Shown: piece after piece, positions 63,853-64,000 of the stretch
How the letters are laid out: every line of letters starts with the position of its first letter
How positions within the stretch are numbered: the stretch's first letter is position 1
Source of the DNA: a bacterium
GTDB lineage: Bacteria; Bacillota; Bacilli; Lactobacillales; Streptococcaceae
DNA: 64,000 nt
Direction: 5' to 3'
NCBI GenBank assembly: GCA_905221235.1
Contig: CAJNCJ010000008.1
Location: forward strand, 14,771-78,770
Translations under genes and position numbers: made by a program
Notes under the pieces: generated by a model
Told to the model about the DNA's origin: nothing
The model's database searches: none
Seen by the model: the letters and a program-made list of their open reading frames with translations, nothing else

Positions 63853-64000
63853 GGTTTTAATCATGCTTGATTTCATCGCTTTTGTAGCCAAAATGAATCG
63901 AAAAAAAGAGCGCACAAAATCCTCTCATCTGAAAGCGTTTCAGATTAAGTTCCGCTATGGTGGAAGTTAGTGTGAGACGTTTGAATGGGGTTAAAGGTTA

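Noticed and set aside
63771..64000. Insertion sequence at the window end
   Set aside because: Repeated GTGGAAGTTA motifs are present, but no transposase frame or clear terminal repeats can be shown in the part visible.

Overview
The window comes from a mitis-group Streptococcus (S. pneumoniae / S. pseudopneumoniae / S. mitis). The gene order polA, araT-recO-plsX-acpP, comAB, purC-L-F-M-N-H-D-E-K-B, bgaC plus a mannose-family PTS, agaS, galM, a choline-binding protein, trkH-trkA, a pavB-like adhesin and a pavB-linked two-component system is the pneumococcal order. BOX repeats, choline-binding modules, a YSIRK/LPxTG surface protein and ComAB fit this. strH and zmpC, which I recall from the matching stretch of pneumococcal genomes, are absent, so a non-pneumococcal mitis strain is quite possible.

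Layout. 1-1.7 kb: tail of a broken wall-anchored protein and a decaying Rpn-family nuclease gene with a partial tandem copy. 1.8-9.8 kb: polA, a CoA-binding protein, a YeiH-type membrane protein, a probable Fst-like type I toxin-antitoxin locus, then araT-recO-plsX-acpP. 10-19.6 kb is the accessory heart: two paralogous choline-binding proteins around an Rgg-like regulator, then an apparent peptide quorum-sensing and bacteriocin locus. It has two ComD/AgrC-type histidine kinases that differ only in their N-terminal ~135 residues, a truncated receiver between them, one intact LytTR regulator, a 126-bp tandem repeat carrying two 16-residue microproteins, at least four double-glycine peptides and small membrane proteins that may be immunity factors. 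No exporter of its own is present; comAB follows at once, behind a ComE-type direct repeat.

23.4-41 kb: purine biosynthesis, interrupted by an acetyltransferase gene, a frameshifted 5' copy of purH beside a vanZ-like gene, a cloverleaf-like inverted-repeat element between purD and purE, and an AT-rich island of an RNase H-like gene with rnlA and rnlB-like genes (HEPN toxin and antitoxin) between purK and purB. 41-49.4 kb: GntR regulator with a probable operator, beta-galactosidase bgaC, PTS IIB-IIC-IID-IIA, agaS and galM, a host-glycan galactose route. 49.5-57.7 kb: CAP-domain choline-binding protein, a VOC dioxygenase, a CstR-like persulfide sensor facing a rhodanese / CoA-disulfide reductase operon with a matching operator, a nucleoside phosphorylase, and the TrkH-TrkA potassium system. 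57.8-63.8 kb: BOX element, glycosyltransferase, PavB-like adhesin with four 447-bp repeats, and an OmpR-type two-component system.

The best candidates for something new are the duplicated-receptor peptide signalling locus with its tandem microproteins (13.8-19.0 kb) and the RNase H-RnlA-RnlB module (37.2-39.7 kb). All function calls rest on reading motifs by eye; no search was run.
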